A stretch of DNA of 64,000 bases from assembly GCF_017573505.1 (NCBI RefSeq), contig NZ_JAGEOJ010000036.1, forward strand, positions 18,917-82,916, in the 5' to 3' direction. Under the pieces are notes generated by a model, which worked only from the letters and a program-made list of their open reading frames with translations, searched no databases and was not told the origin of the DNA. Both the position numbers and the translations under genes were made by a program. Below, one piece after another: positions 16,721-25,754 of the stretch (positions within the stretch are counted from its first letter, which is position 1; every line of letters begins with the position of its first letter). The stretch comes from Actinomadura barringtoniae. Lineage in GTDB: Bacteria > Actinomycetota > Actinomycetes > Streptosporangiales > Streptosporangiaceae.

Positions 16721-17428
16721 ATGTCCGGTGGTTTCGCCGCGTACGGCCCCTCGCACTGGGCGGCGCTCGGGCTGTTCGCGATCGGATGCGTCGGTCTGAT
16801 CATGCTCGGCCGGGGGCAGACGCCCTCCGAGGCCAAGGGCTTCAGCAGGGCGTTCTCCCTGGCCATCGCGTACGTGGTGATCGGCGTCCAGACGTACACC
16901 TTGCTGCCCGGCCACTGGAGCCTCGGCGGATCGCTGCCCCTCCAGCTGTGCGACCTCGCCTGGATCGTCGCCATCCCCACCCTGTGGACGAGGAACCGGC
17001 GCTGGTTCGCGCTCGCCTACTACTGGGGCCTCACGCTGTCGGTGCAGGCCCTGCTGACCCCGGCGCTGAACGGGTCGGACTACCCTGACATCGACTACCT
17101 GAACTTCTTCGGCCCGCACCTGATGATCGTCTGGACCGCCGTCTACCTCACCTGGGGCCTCGGCATGCGCCCGGACTGGGGCTCCTACCGCTTCGCGGTC
17201 GCCGTCACCTCGACGTGGGCCGTGGCCACGTTCGTCTTCAACTGGATCGCCGGGACCAACTACGGCTTCCTCAACCGCAAGCCCAGCACGGGCTCAGCCC
17301 TGGATCTGCTGGGCCCCTGGCCCTGGTACGTCCTGGCCGAGGTCGGGATCATCCTGGCCGGCTGGGCCCTGATCACCTGGCCCTGGACCCGCGGTGCTCG
17401 CGGGATGGACGACGCCGTTACTCCCTGA
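16721..17428 (+). CDS. TIGR02206/YwaF-like integral membrane protein
   Basis: A 235-aa polytopic membrane protein with about six to seven helices. The GVQTYTLLPGHWSLGGSLPLQLCDLAWIV region and FFGPHLMIVW, plus NYGFLNRKPSTGSALDLLGPWPWY near the end, are typical of the TIGR02206 family, whose function is unknown. Its 3' 135 bp overlap, tail to tail, the end of the PAP2 reading frame on the other strand. Confidence 0.88.
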   Translation: MSGGFAAYGPSHWAALGLFAIGCVGLIMLGRGQTPSEAKGFSRAFSLAIAYVVIGVQTYTLLPGHWSLGGSLPLQLCDLAWIVAIPTLWTRNRRWFALAYYWGLTLSVQALLTPALNGSDYPDIDYLNFFGPHLMIVWTAVYLTWGLGMRPDWGSYRFAVAVTSTWAVATFVFNWIAGTNYGFLNRKPSTGSALDLLGPWPWYVLAEVGIILAGWALITWPWTRGARGMDDAVTP

Positions 17429-18562
17429 CCGCCCGTTGACCTTGGGCTTGGCCTTGGCGGGGGTCGCGGCCGAGGTCATTGAGCCTGCCACCGCGGCAGC
17501 GGCAGCGGCAGCGGCGGTGGGCGCGGTGTGGGTGGCTTTGGTGCCGGCCGCTGCCGGGGCGGAGGCGGCCGGGGCCGGAGCCGTGGCCGTGGTGGCCGTG
17601 GCCGCTGTCGAGGCGGATGCGGCGGCCGCTGCCGAGGCCTTGGTGGCCGTAGTGGCTGCCGTCGTGGCCGTGGCGGCGGCTGTTGCTGCGGCCGTTGCGG
17701 GGATGGACGGGCTGGGCTCGCGGATGACGGGCTGCGGGGGAGCCACGACCTTGTGGCGGCGGATCAGCTGGCCGCCGAAGTACGGCGTTCCCTCGCCCGC
17801 CCAGACCAGGCCGACCGCCACGAACGAGGCGACCGCGACGGCCGCCCCGGCGACCACGTCCATCAGGTAGTGGTTCGCGGTGGCCATGATCACGATCCCG
17901 GTCATGGCCGGATGGATGATCGTCAGCCACTTGATCCGGTAGCGGCGTAGCAGCAGGAACGCCACGATCATCACCCACAACGACCACGCCATATGCAGCG
18001 AGGGCATGGCCGCGTACTGGGCCGGCGACATCGTGATCGGATCGCTGTGGGTCACGCCGTAGCCCGCGTCGGCCACGGTGTCGATGTAGCCCGCGTCCGG
18101 GATCAGCCGCGGCGGCATCACCGGAACGGCGAAGAAGATCGCCAGCCCCACCAAGTTGATCAGGATCAGCGAGTTGCGCGCGGGCCGGTAGATGGCCGAC
18201 CCCGAGAGGTAGCACCACAGCAGGATCGCGATGGTGAACCACGTGTGGGTGTGCTGGTACCACTCGGACGCGATCCGTTCCGGCAGGCGGTGCTCGGTCA
18301 GCCACCGGTTCATGCCGAGCTCGACGTCCAGGTGCAGGAACCGTTCGACGCGCAGGATGTCCTGGGCGTGCGAGAGCGCCGTCGAGTACCGGGTATCGGC
18401 GAGTTTGCGCAGCTCGCCGTACACCTCGAGCAGAACGAAGACGATCAGCAGTTCGCCGCCCAGGAAGGGCCGTTTACCGCCGAAGAAGAGCAGCTTGCGG
18501 CGCGGCCGGCCCGTGGGGGCGCCCCGATCAGGGTCCTGCTGCTTGGGGCGCGAGATCAGCAT
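17294..18562 (-). CDS. PAP2_3-type phosphatase/inositolphosphotransferase-like membrane protein
   Basis: A 422-aa membrane protein. Residues about 30-280 hold five to six helices and the PAP2 motifs: AIYRPARN, AAMPSLHMAWSLW (nucleophile-motif His) and TANHYLMDVVAGA (second His/Asp). PSLH plus NHYxxD is the Aur1/Ipt1-like subtype that transfers or removes lipid phosphate groups. The last 120 residues are an Ala/Thr low-complexity tail, and the final 45 codons overlap the convergent membrane gene. A one-base change in the repeat would instead end near 17418, so the C terminus is doubtful. Start ATG 18562 is favoured; GTG 18577 is possible. Confidence 0.8.
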   Translation of the reverse strand: MLISRPKQQDPDRGAPTGRPRRKLLFFGGKRPFLGGELLIVFVLLEVYGELRKLADTRYSTALSHAQDILRVERFLHLDVELGMNRWLTEHRLPERIASEWYQHTHTWFTIAILLWCYLSGSAIYRPARNSLILINLVGLAIFFAVPVMPPRLIPDAGYIDTVADAGYGVTHSDPITMSPAQYAAMPSLHMAWSLWVMIVAFLLLRRYRIKWLTIIHPAMTGIVIMATANHYLMDVVAGAAVAVASFVAVGLVWAGEGTPYFGGQLIRRHKVVAPPQPVIREPSPSIPATAAATAAATATTAATTATKASAAAAASASTAATATTATAPAPAASAPAAAGTKATHTAPTAAAAAAAAVAGSMTSAATPAKAKPKVNGRSGSNGVVHPASTAGPGPGDQGPAGQDDPDLGQDVPGPGAQQIQG

Positions 18563-18680
18563 TCGAGGGGTGGGCACCTTTCTCTGACACGCGGCTCGGC
18601 GGGATCCCCGCTCGTAGCCGCGCGCATCCAAGCCGCCCGGAGATCGAACTTACAGCTTCCCGGTCCGCCGCATGACACCG

Positions 18681-18698
18681 GGGTGGAATTTTCCACCC
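18681..18698. promoter_or_regulatory. Perfect 8-bp inverted repeat upstream of PAP2 gene
   Basis: GGGTGGAA-tt-TTCCACCC, a perfect dyad 119 bp upstream of the PAP2 start. The short spacer suits an operator for a dimeric regulator rather than a terminator. No regulator gene is adjacent. Confidence 0.45.
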
Positions 18699-18855
18699 AG
18701 ATCATCATGAACGAGGCCGAAATCCCGTACGCCAAGGCGCTGAACACCCGACCATCACCCCGTACCCACAAGAAGATCACACAGAGTTACGGTTGGCCCA
18801 AGTATCGGTCACGGTTCGGAGCGGCGCCGCCGTACCAAGGTCGAGATCAACGGCA

Positions 18856-18886
18856 ACAGCCGGCGCCCTTCGCGGGCACCGGCTGT
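18856..18886 (-). terminator. GC-rich hairpin downstream of DUF1801 gene
   Basis: ACAGCCGG and CCGGCTGT arms with an inner CCC/GGG pair and a TTCGC loop, 66 bp after the DUF1801 stop. There is no strong U-run, so termination is likely but weakly supported. Confidence 0.45.
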
Positions 18887-18951
18887 CGGCCGAGTTCGGA
18901 TACTGGGGTCTGGACCGGGATCGGCCCTTCATTGATCTTCAGTTTCGGGTC

Positions 18952-19404
18952 TCAGGCCGCCTGCTCCATGAGGGCGGTGACGCGCGCCTCGACCTGGGGG
19001 GTCAGCTCGGCCAGGGCGAAGGAGGCCGGCCACATGGAGCCGTCGTCGAGGGCCGCCACGTCGTTGAAGCCGAGGGTCGCGTAGCGGGTCTTGAACTTGG
19101 CCCTGGGCTGGAAGAAGCAGAGGACCTTGCCGTCCTTGGAGTAGGCGGGCTGGCCGTACCAGAGACGCGGCACCAGGTGCGGCGCGGTGGTCTTGACGAT
19201 CTCGTGGATCCGTTCGGCGAGGGCGCGGTCGCCGTCCTCCATCTCGGCGATCTTGTCGAGCACGTCGCGCTCGCCGTCGGCCTTGCTTGCGGTACGCCGC
19301 GCGGCCTTCTTCAGCTCCTGGGCGTGGTCCTTCATCGCGGCCCGCTCTTCGGCGGTGAAGCCGTCGAACTTGGCGTTGCTTCCGGTCTTCTGCGCTGCGG
19401 CCAT
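18952..19404 (-). CDS. DUF1801 / YdhG-like family protein
   Basis: A 150-aa soluble protein. The C-terminal two thirds match the DUF1801/SufE-like YdhG fold: HEIVKTTAPHLVPRLWYGQP, AYSKDGKVLCFFQPRAKFKT and TLGFNDVAALDDGSMWPASF. Family members have been called iron chaperones, but the biochemical role is weakly supported. An AAGGAGAAGC site precedes the ATG at 19404. It sits behind the carboxymuconolactone-decarboxylase family gene on the same strand. Confidence 0.88.
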   Translation of the reverse strand: MAAAQKTGSNAKFDGFTAEERAAMKDHAQELKKAARRTASKADGERDVLDKIAEMEDGDRALAERIHEIVKTTAPHLVPRLWYGQPAYSKDGKVLCFFQPRAKFKTRYATLGFNDVAALDDGSMWPASFALAELTPQVEARVTALMEQAA

Positions 19405-19505
19405 GGTGCTTCTCCTTGTGAGGGTCGTACGTGTTGTGAGGTCGTACGTGCGGATCTAGAGGGGTGGGGGAGGGGGCAGGGGCTCAGGCCCCAGGCCCCA
19501 GGCGC

Positions 19506-19961
19506 TCAGCCCCAGGCGCCGGCGATCTGGCGGGTGGTGGCGTTCAGGCGGTTGAAGAGGTTGGTGACGCTGATCATCAGGACGATCGCGGCGAGCTGCT
19601 TCTCGTCGAAGTAGGTGGCGGCGGTGTCCCAGATCTCGTCGTTCACCGCGTCGGGACGGTCGGCGAGGCGCGTGGCGGCCTCGGCCAGCGAGAGCGCGGC
19701 CCGCTCTTCGTCGGAGAAGTAGGGGGTCTCGCGCCAGGCGACGACGGTGGCCAGCTTCTCGTCGCTCACCCCGGCCTTGCGGGCGGTCTTGGCGCCGGCG
19801 TCGACGCACGAGCTGCAGCCGTTGATCTGGCTGACCCGCAGGTGGACCAGCTCGAGGATCTCGGGGTCGGCGCCGCCGGAGTGAACGGCCTTGAAGATCT
19901 CCTGGATGGGCTGCATCGCGCCGGAGAGGACGACCGCGGGGTTCTGCATACGTGACTGCAT
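19506..19961 (-). CDS. Carboxymuconolactone decarboxylase / AhpD-like protein
   Basis: A 151-aa CMD-family protein. The redox motif CSSCVDAGAKTARKAG is the AhpD-type CxxC with a following basic/helical segment, and LVHLRVSQINGCSSC precedes it as usual. AhpD-like proteins are alkylhydroperoxidase or thiol-disulfide reductants. ATG at 19961 is preceded by AAGGAGAAACC; the 24 codons further upstream lack a ribosome site. Confidence 0.9.
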   Translation of the reverse strand: MQSRMQNPAVVLSGAMQPIQEIFKAVHSGGADPEILELVHLRVSQINGCSSCVDAGAKTARKAGVSDEKLATVVAWRETPYFSDEERAALSLAEAATRLADRPDAVNDEIWDTAATYFDEKQLAAIVLMISVTNLFNRLNATTRQIAGAWG

Positions 19962-20155
19962 TTCGGTTTCTCCTTGTGTTAGCCGTTCCGGCCTTTTGGG
20001 CCGCTGCCCCGTTCCCTTGGGGCGTGACTTCATTTCAGCCGGGTCGGCCGGGGAAACCGATGGGCGTGGGACACCGTGGGACAGTCAGAACCGCCCTGAG
20101 CAGGGCTAATCTGTGCAAAGTAGATGTACCGGGCTGGGACAGGGAGACAGGGTCT

Positions 20156-22639
20156 ATGGCCGTGCAACACCAGGAAGACCCTCAGGACGAGCTCGCCGCC
20201 CGGCTGCGCCTGCTGCAGGAGGTCTCCAAGCTCGGCGTACGCGCCCTCGCGCGGGACGCGGGCCTCAGCTCGTCGTCGCTGTCGCGCTACCTGAGCGGCC
20301 AGACCGTTCCGCCCTGGTCCGCGGTCATCTCGCTGTGCCGTCTCGTTCAGCGCGACCCCCGCCCGCTGCGCCCGTTGTGGGAACGGGCCTCCAACCCGTT
20401 GCCCGCGCCGCCGAAGACCAGCCGCCAGGTCCAGCCGCCCGCACCGCCCACCGGTGCGCCGCGTCCGCCCCGCAACGACCTTCCGCGCGACGTCCCCGAC
20501 TTCACCGGGCGGGAGGGCCAGCTCGACGCCGTTCTCGCCGCGGTGAACGACAGCCGGGTCGTCGCGATCGACGGCATGGCGGGCGTCGGCAAGACCTGCC
20601 TGGCCGTGCACGCCGCGCACCGCCTCACCGACGACTACCCCGACGCCCAGCTGTACGTGGACCTGCACGGATTCACCGCCGGACGCGCGCCGCTCGATCC
20701 CGATCCCGCGCTGCGGACCCTGCTCGCCGCCCTCGACGTACCGTCGGAGAAGATCCCGCAGGAGGGCGGCATCGAGCCGCTGGCGGCGTGCTGGCGTTCG
20801 GAACTGGCCCATCGCCGCGCCGTCGTCGTCCTCGACAACGCCGCCGACGCCGACCAGGTCCGCCCGCTGCTGCCCGGCGCGGGTCCGTCGGTCACGCTGA
20901 TCACCAGCCGCAACCGCCTGATGGGCCTGGACGAGGTGCCCCCGGTGTCGCTGGACGTTCTGACGCCCGAGGAAAGCGCCGCACTGCTGGCCCGGGCGAG
21001 CGGCGACCCGGGCGGGAACGACAGCCGGCTCGCCCGCGACCCTGAATCGGCGGCCGAGGTGCTGCGGCTGTGCGGTCACCTGCCGCTGGCCCTGCGACTG
21101 GCGGCGGCGCGGCTGCGGCACCGGCCGGGCTGGACGGTCGGCATCCTGGTTGAACGGATGGCCGAGGGCGCCACCGAGTTCGACACGGCCTTCGACATGT
21201 CCGTACGGCAACTGGACCGGGCGCAGCGCCGTTTCTTCCGGCTGTTGGGACAGCTGCCCGGCTCGACGTTCGACGAGTACGTGGCGGCGGCGCTCGCGGA
21301 CATCCCGTTGCGCAAGGCCCAGATGATGCTGGAGGACCTGCTCGACGCACACCTCGTTCAGCAGCCTGCGGCAGGCCGCTACCGGCTGCACGATCTGGTG
21401 CGCCAGCATGCCCGCAACGCTGCCGCCGAAGAGGATTCCCCTGCTGACCTAGACCAGGCTTTGCGGCGGGTGCTCGACTACTACGTTCATGCCGCTGCGG
21501 CCGCCGACGCGACGATGTCCTACCTCTCGCCCAACCGCCCTGTCACGGCGGGAGGGCCTCCGGCCGAGCTGCCGAAGTTCGCCGGCAAGCACTTGGCGCT
21601 CCTGTGGTTCGCCACCGAATACACCAACCTGATGGCCGTCTTCGAAACGGCGGTGGCCACCGGCGCCGACGTGCACGTGTGCGAGCTGCCGCGCTTCATG
21701 CGGGCCTTCTTCGCGCGCCGCTGCGGTACGACCCACCTGAACGTCCTCTTCGAACGTTCACTGGTCGCCGCACAGCGCCTAGGAGACCCCTTCCAGCTGG
21801 CCGAGGCCCAGAGCGACCTCGGCTTTGCCCGCTACAACGCAGGACGTATGGCGGAGGCCGAAACCGCCTACGACGCAGCAACACCACTTGTCTCCCAGGC
21901 CGGAGACCCGCGATCGCAGGCCGAACTCACCATGCGCCGCGGCTACCTCAAATGGGACAAGGGCCATGTCGAGGAACCCCTGGACCTCTTCCGCCTGGCA
22001 GGCCAGCAGTACGCGGCGGCCGACTGTCCCATGGGCGCGGCCCACGCGGTCGCCTACGAAGCCTGGGCGATGCTCCAACTGGGCAACCGCGAACAAGCAG
22101 CACAACTGGCCCGCGAAGCCCTCGCCATTCCCCACGCCGACCCCGCCTGGCCGCCCACACTGACGGCCCGCATCACCCTAGGCGTCGCCATCGCCGACGA
22201 GCAGCCCGACGAGGCCGTTCAGCACCTGAACCAGGCCCTGGACATGGCACGCGAGGACGGGCACAAGCACAACGAGGCCTGGTGCCTCAACTGCCTGGGC
22301 GCCGCACTACGCCAGATGGGCCGGTACGACGAGGCGCTGGCCAACCATCAGCAGGCGTTCGCCCTCCTGGACGACCTCTTCGAAGACCACTGGAAAATCC
22401 ACTTCCTGGACACCTACGCCGAGACCTGCCGCCTGGCCGGCCTTCCCGAGCAGGCCTTGGCCCTACACCGGCAGGCGTTGGAGCTGGCCCCCAAGCTCGG
22501 TTACCGGCACAAGGAGGCTTTGGCCCACGAAGGCATAGCGGCAGTCCTGAACGACACCGACCCAACCCAAGCCGCCGAACATCGCGTCGCAGCCCAGGCC
22601 ATCCTCAAGGATCTGCAAGTCCTCACCCCGGCAACCTAG
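20156..22639 (+). CDS. XRE HTH / NB-ARC STAND ATPase with TPR repeats
   Basis: An 827-aa regulator. An HTH lies in residues 15-60 (ALARDAGLSSSSLSRYLSGQ), then a Pro-rich linker. An NB-ARC/AP-ATPase module follows with Walker A IDGMAGVGKTCLAVHAA (about 138-155), Walker B-like AVVVLDNAADADQV, GxP motif LPLALRLAAARL and winged-helix YRLHDLVRQHA. The C-terminal half is TPR repeats (AEAQSDLGFARYNAGRMAEA, EAWCLNCLGAALRQMGRYDE). STAND proteins switch on ligand binding, often as transcription factors in actinomycetes. AGGGAGACAGGG precedes ATG 20156. Target genes are unknown. Confidence 0.92.
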   Translation: MAVQHQEDPQDELAARLRLLQEVSKLGVRALARDAGLSSSSLSRYLSGQTVPPWSAVISLCRLVQRDPRPLRPLWERASNPLPAPPKTSRQVQPPAPPTGAPRPPRNDLPRDVPDFTGREGQLDAVLAAVNDSRVVAIDGMAGVGKTCLAVHAAHRLTDDYPDAQLYVDLHGFTAGRAPLDPDPALRTLLAALDVPSEKIPQEGGIEPLAACWRSELAHRRAVVVLDNAADADQVRPLLPGAGPSVTLITSRNRLMGLDEVPPVSLDVLTPEESAALLARASGDPGGNDSRLARDPESAAEVLRLCGHLPLALRLAAARLRHRPGWTVGILVERMAEGATEFDTAFDMSVRQLDRAQRRFFRLLGQLPGSTFDEYVAAALADIPLRKAQMMLEDLLDAHLVQQPAAGRYRLHDLVRQHARNAAAEEDSPADLDQALRRVLDYYVHAAAAADATMSYLSPNRPVTAGGPPAELPKFAGKHLALLWFATEYTNLMAVFETAVATGADVHVCELPRFMRAFFARRCGTTHLNVLFERSLVAAQRLGDPFQLAEAQSDLGFARYNAGRMAEAETAYDAATPLVSQAGDPRSQAELTMRRGYLKWDKGHVEEPLDLFRLAGQQYAAADCPMGAAHAVAYEAWAMLQLGNREQAAQLAREALAIPHADPAWPPTLTARITLGVAIADEQPDEAVQHLNQALDMAREDGHKHNEAWCLNCLGAALRQMGRYDEALANHQQAFALLDDLFEDHWKIHFLDTYAETCRLAGLPEQALALHRQALELAPKLGYRHKEALAHEGIAAVLNDTDPTQAAEHRVAAQAILKDLQVLTPAT

Positions 22640-22649
22640 GACCGGGCCG

Positions 22650-23006
22650 CTAGTTCGCCCGGCGCAGGGAGTCGACGTACGTGAAGGCTTCCTGCGCCAC
22701 ATCACGCCAGAGCACGAGCGTCGCGTCGCGGTCATCCCCACACGGGAACGAAATCCACTCGCGCATGCGCCGCGTCCCCATGACGACCTCCTCAGCGGTC
22801 CCCGCGCCGACGAGTTCGACGGCCCGTTCCCGCGGAAGCTTCACGATGAGCTGGCCCTCAAAGCCCAGGAAGGCGAATATCTTGCCGCCCACCCGGAGCC
22901 CAGGACTGCGGAACATGGTCCCCATCATGACCTCGGGCTCGTCCTTGTAGTCCTCGGAGATCCGATCGAGCAGGTCGAGATTAGGAGCTTCCTTCTTGTC
23001 GGCCAT
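22650..23006 (-). CDS. TfoX N-terminal domain-like protein
   Basis: A 118-aa soluble protein. The segment MMGTMFRSPGLRVGGKIFAF, then LIVKLPRERAVELVGAG and MREWISFP, resembles the TfoX/Sxy N-terminal domain. In actinomycetes such proteins are stand-alone and of unknown function; a competence role is not implied. It starts 16 bp after the HxlR regulator stop, so the two are probably co-transcribed. Confidence 0.82.
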   Translation of the reverse strand: MADKKEAPNLDLLDRISEDYKDEPEVMMGTMFRSPGLRVGGKIFAFLGFEGQLIVKLPRERAVELVGAGTAEEVVMGTRRMREWISFPCGDDRDATLVLWRDVAQEAFTYVDSLRRAN

Positions 23007-23022
23007 CAGTCCGTCCTCTCCT

Positions 23023-23652
23023 CTAGGGCAGGATGCGTTCGAGCGCAGCGCTGGACCCCTCAACGACCAGCCCCAAGTCCCGCGCCCCCCGCAAGCCCAC
23101 CTGACCGGTAAACAGCTGAACGAAGACCTCGGGCGGCGCCGTGACGCTGGCGTCAGGCCGCCGATCGGGCGAGCAGGGATGAACATCGACCCGCCCGTCC
23201 GCGACCACGACGTCGAAGCCGTCACGCGGGTCGCCCAGCCGAACGACCACGCCCGCCTCGCCCGGGGCGCCGTCGCTACACAGGTAACGCAGGGGCAGCG
23301 AGAACCAGTGCACCCTGAACTCATCGTCGTCCGGCGGCTCGACCATCAGAGGCGCGCCCCAAGCGGTCAGTTCGCGAACGACACCAATGAGGCTCTGGCC
23401 GCGTTCAGTAAGCCCGATCAGCGTCGCGGCAATCGGCGGTGGCTGCTCGTCCCGCGTGATCAGCCCGGCCGCCTCCATTTCGCGCAGCCGATCCGCCAGC
23501 AGATTGCTAGCGATCCCAGGCAGCCCGCGCCGCAGATCAGAGAAGCGACAGGCCCCCTGCGTCAGCAACTCACGAACGATCAGCAACGTCCACCGATCCC
23601 CGACCAGATCCAAGGCGCGCGCCATCGAGCAGAACTGGTTGTACGACCGCAT
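23023..23652 (-). CDS. HxlR-family winged-helix regulator with SCP2-like domain
   Basis: A 209-aa regulator. HxlR domain in residues 1-100: YNQFCSMARALDLVGDRWTL, then GACRFSDLRRGLPGIASNLL and RLREMEAAGLITRDE. HxlR regulators often sense redox or reactive carbonyl species through an N-terminal Cys; Cys8 is in the usual place. The remaining ~100 residues look like an SCP2 sterol-carrier-type pocket (VVVADGRVDVHP, then FVQLFTGQVGL), which could bind a hydrophobic ligand. Operon with the TfoX-like gene. Confidence 0.87.
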   Translation of the reverse strand: MRSYNQFCSMARALDLVGDRWTLLIVRELLTQGACRFSDLRRGLPGIASNLLADRLREMEAAGLITRDEQPPPIAATLIGLTERGQSLIGVVRELTAWGAPLMVEPPDDDEFRVHWFSLPLRYLCSDGAPGEAGVVVRLGDPRDGFDVVVADGRVDVHPCSPDRRPDASVTAPPEVFVQLFTGQVGLRGARDLGLVVEGSSAALERILP

Positions 23653-23814
23653 TCCCTCAACCTAAGGCCCTCGGTTGAGAAACTCCACCAATCAGTAGAA
23701 AAAATAAACCATCACTGCGGACGCGTCACGGAATCAGAGACGCGCAGGGCCCTGAGGCAGGAGCGCCCCTGCCGCAGGGGCCTCCCACAGGGGCCTGGGG
23801 CAGGAGCGCCTCTG

Positions 23815-25251
23815 TCAGCTCCCGGGCCGGGGGAAGGCGACCGGGCTGCGGTGCCCGTCTCGGTCGACGGCGCGCACGCCGAACTGGACGTTGTCCTTGA
23901 CCAGGTCGACGGTGGCGCGGGTGACGTCGCCGACATCGATCCGGTGCGTCCAGTCCGGCTCGGTCGTCTCCCGCCACACCACCTCGTACCCGGCAAGGCC
24001 CGCGTCCGTGCCGCGAGTCCAGGTCAGCGTCGTGTCGTTGGTCAGCGTCGTGGCCAGGATCTGCGCGTTCTTCGGGGTGCCGGGCCCCTGCGCGAGCGAC
24101 CACAGCGCTGACGCGTTCACCTTGGCGACGCGGGCCATGTAGGCGAAGTCGACGAACTCCAGCAGGTCGCCGAACTGCACCCCGTTCTCCACCCGCACGT
24201 CCTGGTGCTCGTGGTTGTAGTTCTCGCGCGGCTCGGTGAACCGGGCGGCCGGGTAGCCCTGCTGCAGGAACGACAGATGGTCGCTGCCGCGCAGAAACCG
24301 GTCGCGCCGCCAGATCACGCGGACGTTCATCCCGGTGTGCTCGCCGTCCGAGACGTCCTTGACGAACCGCCCGAGCTGCCGCGACGGCCCATCGTTCTCG
24401 CCACCGACCGACTGGCGCACCGAGGCCTCGGCCGGCGTCTCCGACGTCGGCACGCCCTCCACGAACAGCCGCACGGTGTAGGGATCGGGCCGGGTGCCGT
24501 CCCAGGCCCGGCTCGCACCGACGATGTCGTTGCTGAACATCGCCTGCACATCAGCGCCCGCGGCCTTCAGCTGCGCGGCCATGTGCGCCGAGCCGTACAG
24601 GCCCTGCTCCTCGGCCGACACCACGCCGAACACCACCGTGCCGTGCGTGCGGCGCGTGGCGAACAGCCGCGCCAGTTCCAGCACCACCGCGACCCCGGAC
24701 CCGTCGTCATCGGCGCCGGGCGCGTCGGCGGTGGCGTTCATGACGTCGGTGACGCGTGAGTCCAGGTGACCGGTCACGACATAGACGCGTTCCGGCGAGG
24801 CGTCACCGCGCAGCGTCGCGATCACATTGGTGATCGTCGTCGGCTGCGGAATGCGCGGCGACACCGGCTGCACGAACGACTGCTTGACCACGGTCATCCG
24901 GCCACCGGAGGCCGCCGCATACTCACTGAGCTGCGCGTTCACCCATTCGACCGCGGCCCCGATCCCACGAGCGGGGTCGGTCTGGCTGGACAGGGTGTGC
25001 CGGGTTCCGAACGCGACCAGCCGTTCGACGGTCGCCTTGATCCTGCGCGTGTCCACCTGCCGCAGCAGCTCGCGCAGTTCCTTGTCTGGACGCTGAGGGG
25101 TGAGGGGCTGCCCCGGCCCAGGGACCGGTGCGCTGGCGCCCGCGGCATGGGCGGACGCCGGGTCCGCGAAGAGCGGAACGGCGACTGCGGTGACGGCGGA
25201 GGCTGAGAGGAACGCACGACGGCTGTGTCCTCGATCGTCACTGGTGTCCAT
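23815..25251 (-). CDS. Secreted M28-family metallopeptidase (Tat substrate)
   Basis: A 478-aa peptidase with a Tat signal (HSRRAFLSASAVTAVAVPLF, AxA cleavage). The M28 zinc site is complete: His in VVTGHLDSRV, bridging Asp in GADDDGSGVA, catalytic Glu pair in VVSAEEQGLYGS, Asp in MFSNDIVGA and His in RGSDHLSFLQQ. The last ~95 residues form a fibronectin-III-like domain (TTLTWTRGTDAGLAGYEVVW). It probably releases N-terminal amino acids from peptides outside the cell. Confidence 0.91.
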   Translation of the reverse strand: MDTSDDRGHSRRAFLSASAVTAVAVPLFADPASAHAAGASAPVPGPGQPLTPQRPDKELRELLRQVDTRRIKATVERLVAFGTRHTLSSQTDPARGIGAAVEWVNAQLSEYAAASGGRMTVVKQSFVQPVSPRIPQPTTITNVIATLRGDASPERVYVVTGHLDSRVTDVMNATADAPGADDDGSGVAVVLELARLFATRRTHGTVVFGVVSAEEQGLYGSAHMAAQLKAAGADVQAMFSNDIVGASRAWDGTRPDPYTVRLFVEGVPTSETPAEASVRQSVGGENDGPSRQLGRFVKDVSDGEHTGMNVRVIWRRDRFLRGSDHLSFLQQGYPAARFTEPRENYNHEHQDVRVENGVQFGDLLEFVDFAYMARVAKVNASALWSLAQGPGTPKNAQILATTLTNDTTLTWTRGTDAGLAGYEVVWRETTEPDWTHRIDVGDVTRATVDLVKDNVQFGVRAVDRDGHRSPVAFPRPGS

Positions 25252-25442
25252 GCCAAAGAATCAAGCCCAGTTGCCGCCCCGCGTCCAATGCCGATCTGCG
25301 TCGTCCGCTCAACCACCGATCTGCGCCGCCCGCTCACTCATCGATGGCCGGCAGAGGGCGCGACTGCTGGTCATGCGTGGTCGGTCAGATAGGGCCTCCT
25401 TCGGGTCGTCGGGGTTGGGGTCAGGGGGCGGAGGTTGGGGTG

Positions 25443-25754
25443 TCAGGGGACGTTCAGTAGGCGGAGGGAGGCGGTGGCGACGGCCGCGGCGACGATGACC
25501 AGGGGGAACGGGGCCCGTCTCCATGCGAGGAGACCGGCCACGGCTACGCCGGCGGGACGCGCTACGCCGGAAGGGGAGTGGCCCTCTGTGAGCGCGGTGG
25601 TCGCGACCAGGGCGGTGAGCAGCACGGTCGAGGAGGACTCCATCAGCCGTTCGGCCCGCGGCGGGAAGGTGATGCGGCTGCGCAGCCACGGGCCTGCGAT
25701 GCGGAGGGCGTACGTGCCCGCCCCGAGCAGCACCATCGCTACGAGGATGGTCAT
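25443..25754 (-). CDS. azlD: Branched-chain amino acid exporter small subunit AzlD
   Basis: A 103-aa AzlD-family membrane protein with three to four helices (TILVAMVLLGAGTYALRIAG, TVLLTALVATTALT, FPLVIVAAAVATASLRLL). It overlaps azlC by 4 bp (ATGA) as is standard. Known AzlCD/BrnFE pairs export branched-chain amino acids. Substrate here is by homology. Confidence 0.88.
   Translation of the reverse strand: MTILVAMVLLGAGTYALRIAGPWLRSRITFPPRAERLMESSSTVLLTALVATTALTEGHSPSGVARPAGVAVAGLLAWRRAPFPLVIVAAAVATASLRLLNVP

Noticed and set aside
17394..17870. 158-aa Ala/Val-rich plus-strand frame
   Set aside because: Complement of the PAP2 low-complexity tail; repetitive composition only.
18600..18790. Short frames in both directions upstream of the PAP2 gene
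   Set aside because: No ribosome site and atypical composition; the region looks regulatory (dyad at 18681).
19410..19460. Repeated TGTGAGG-TCGTACGTG motif before the DUF1801 gene
   Set aside because: Two imperfect short copies; too little to call an operator.
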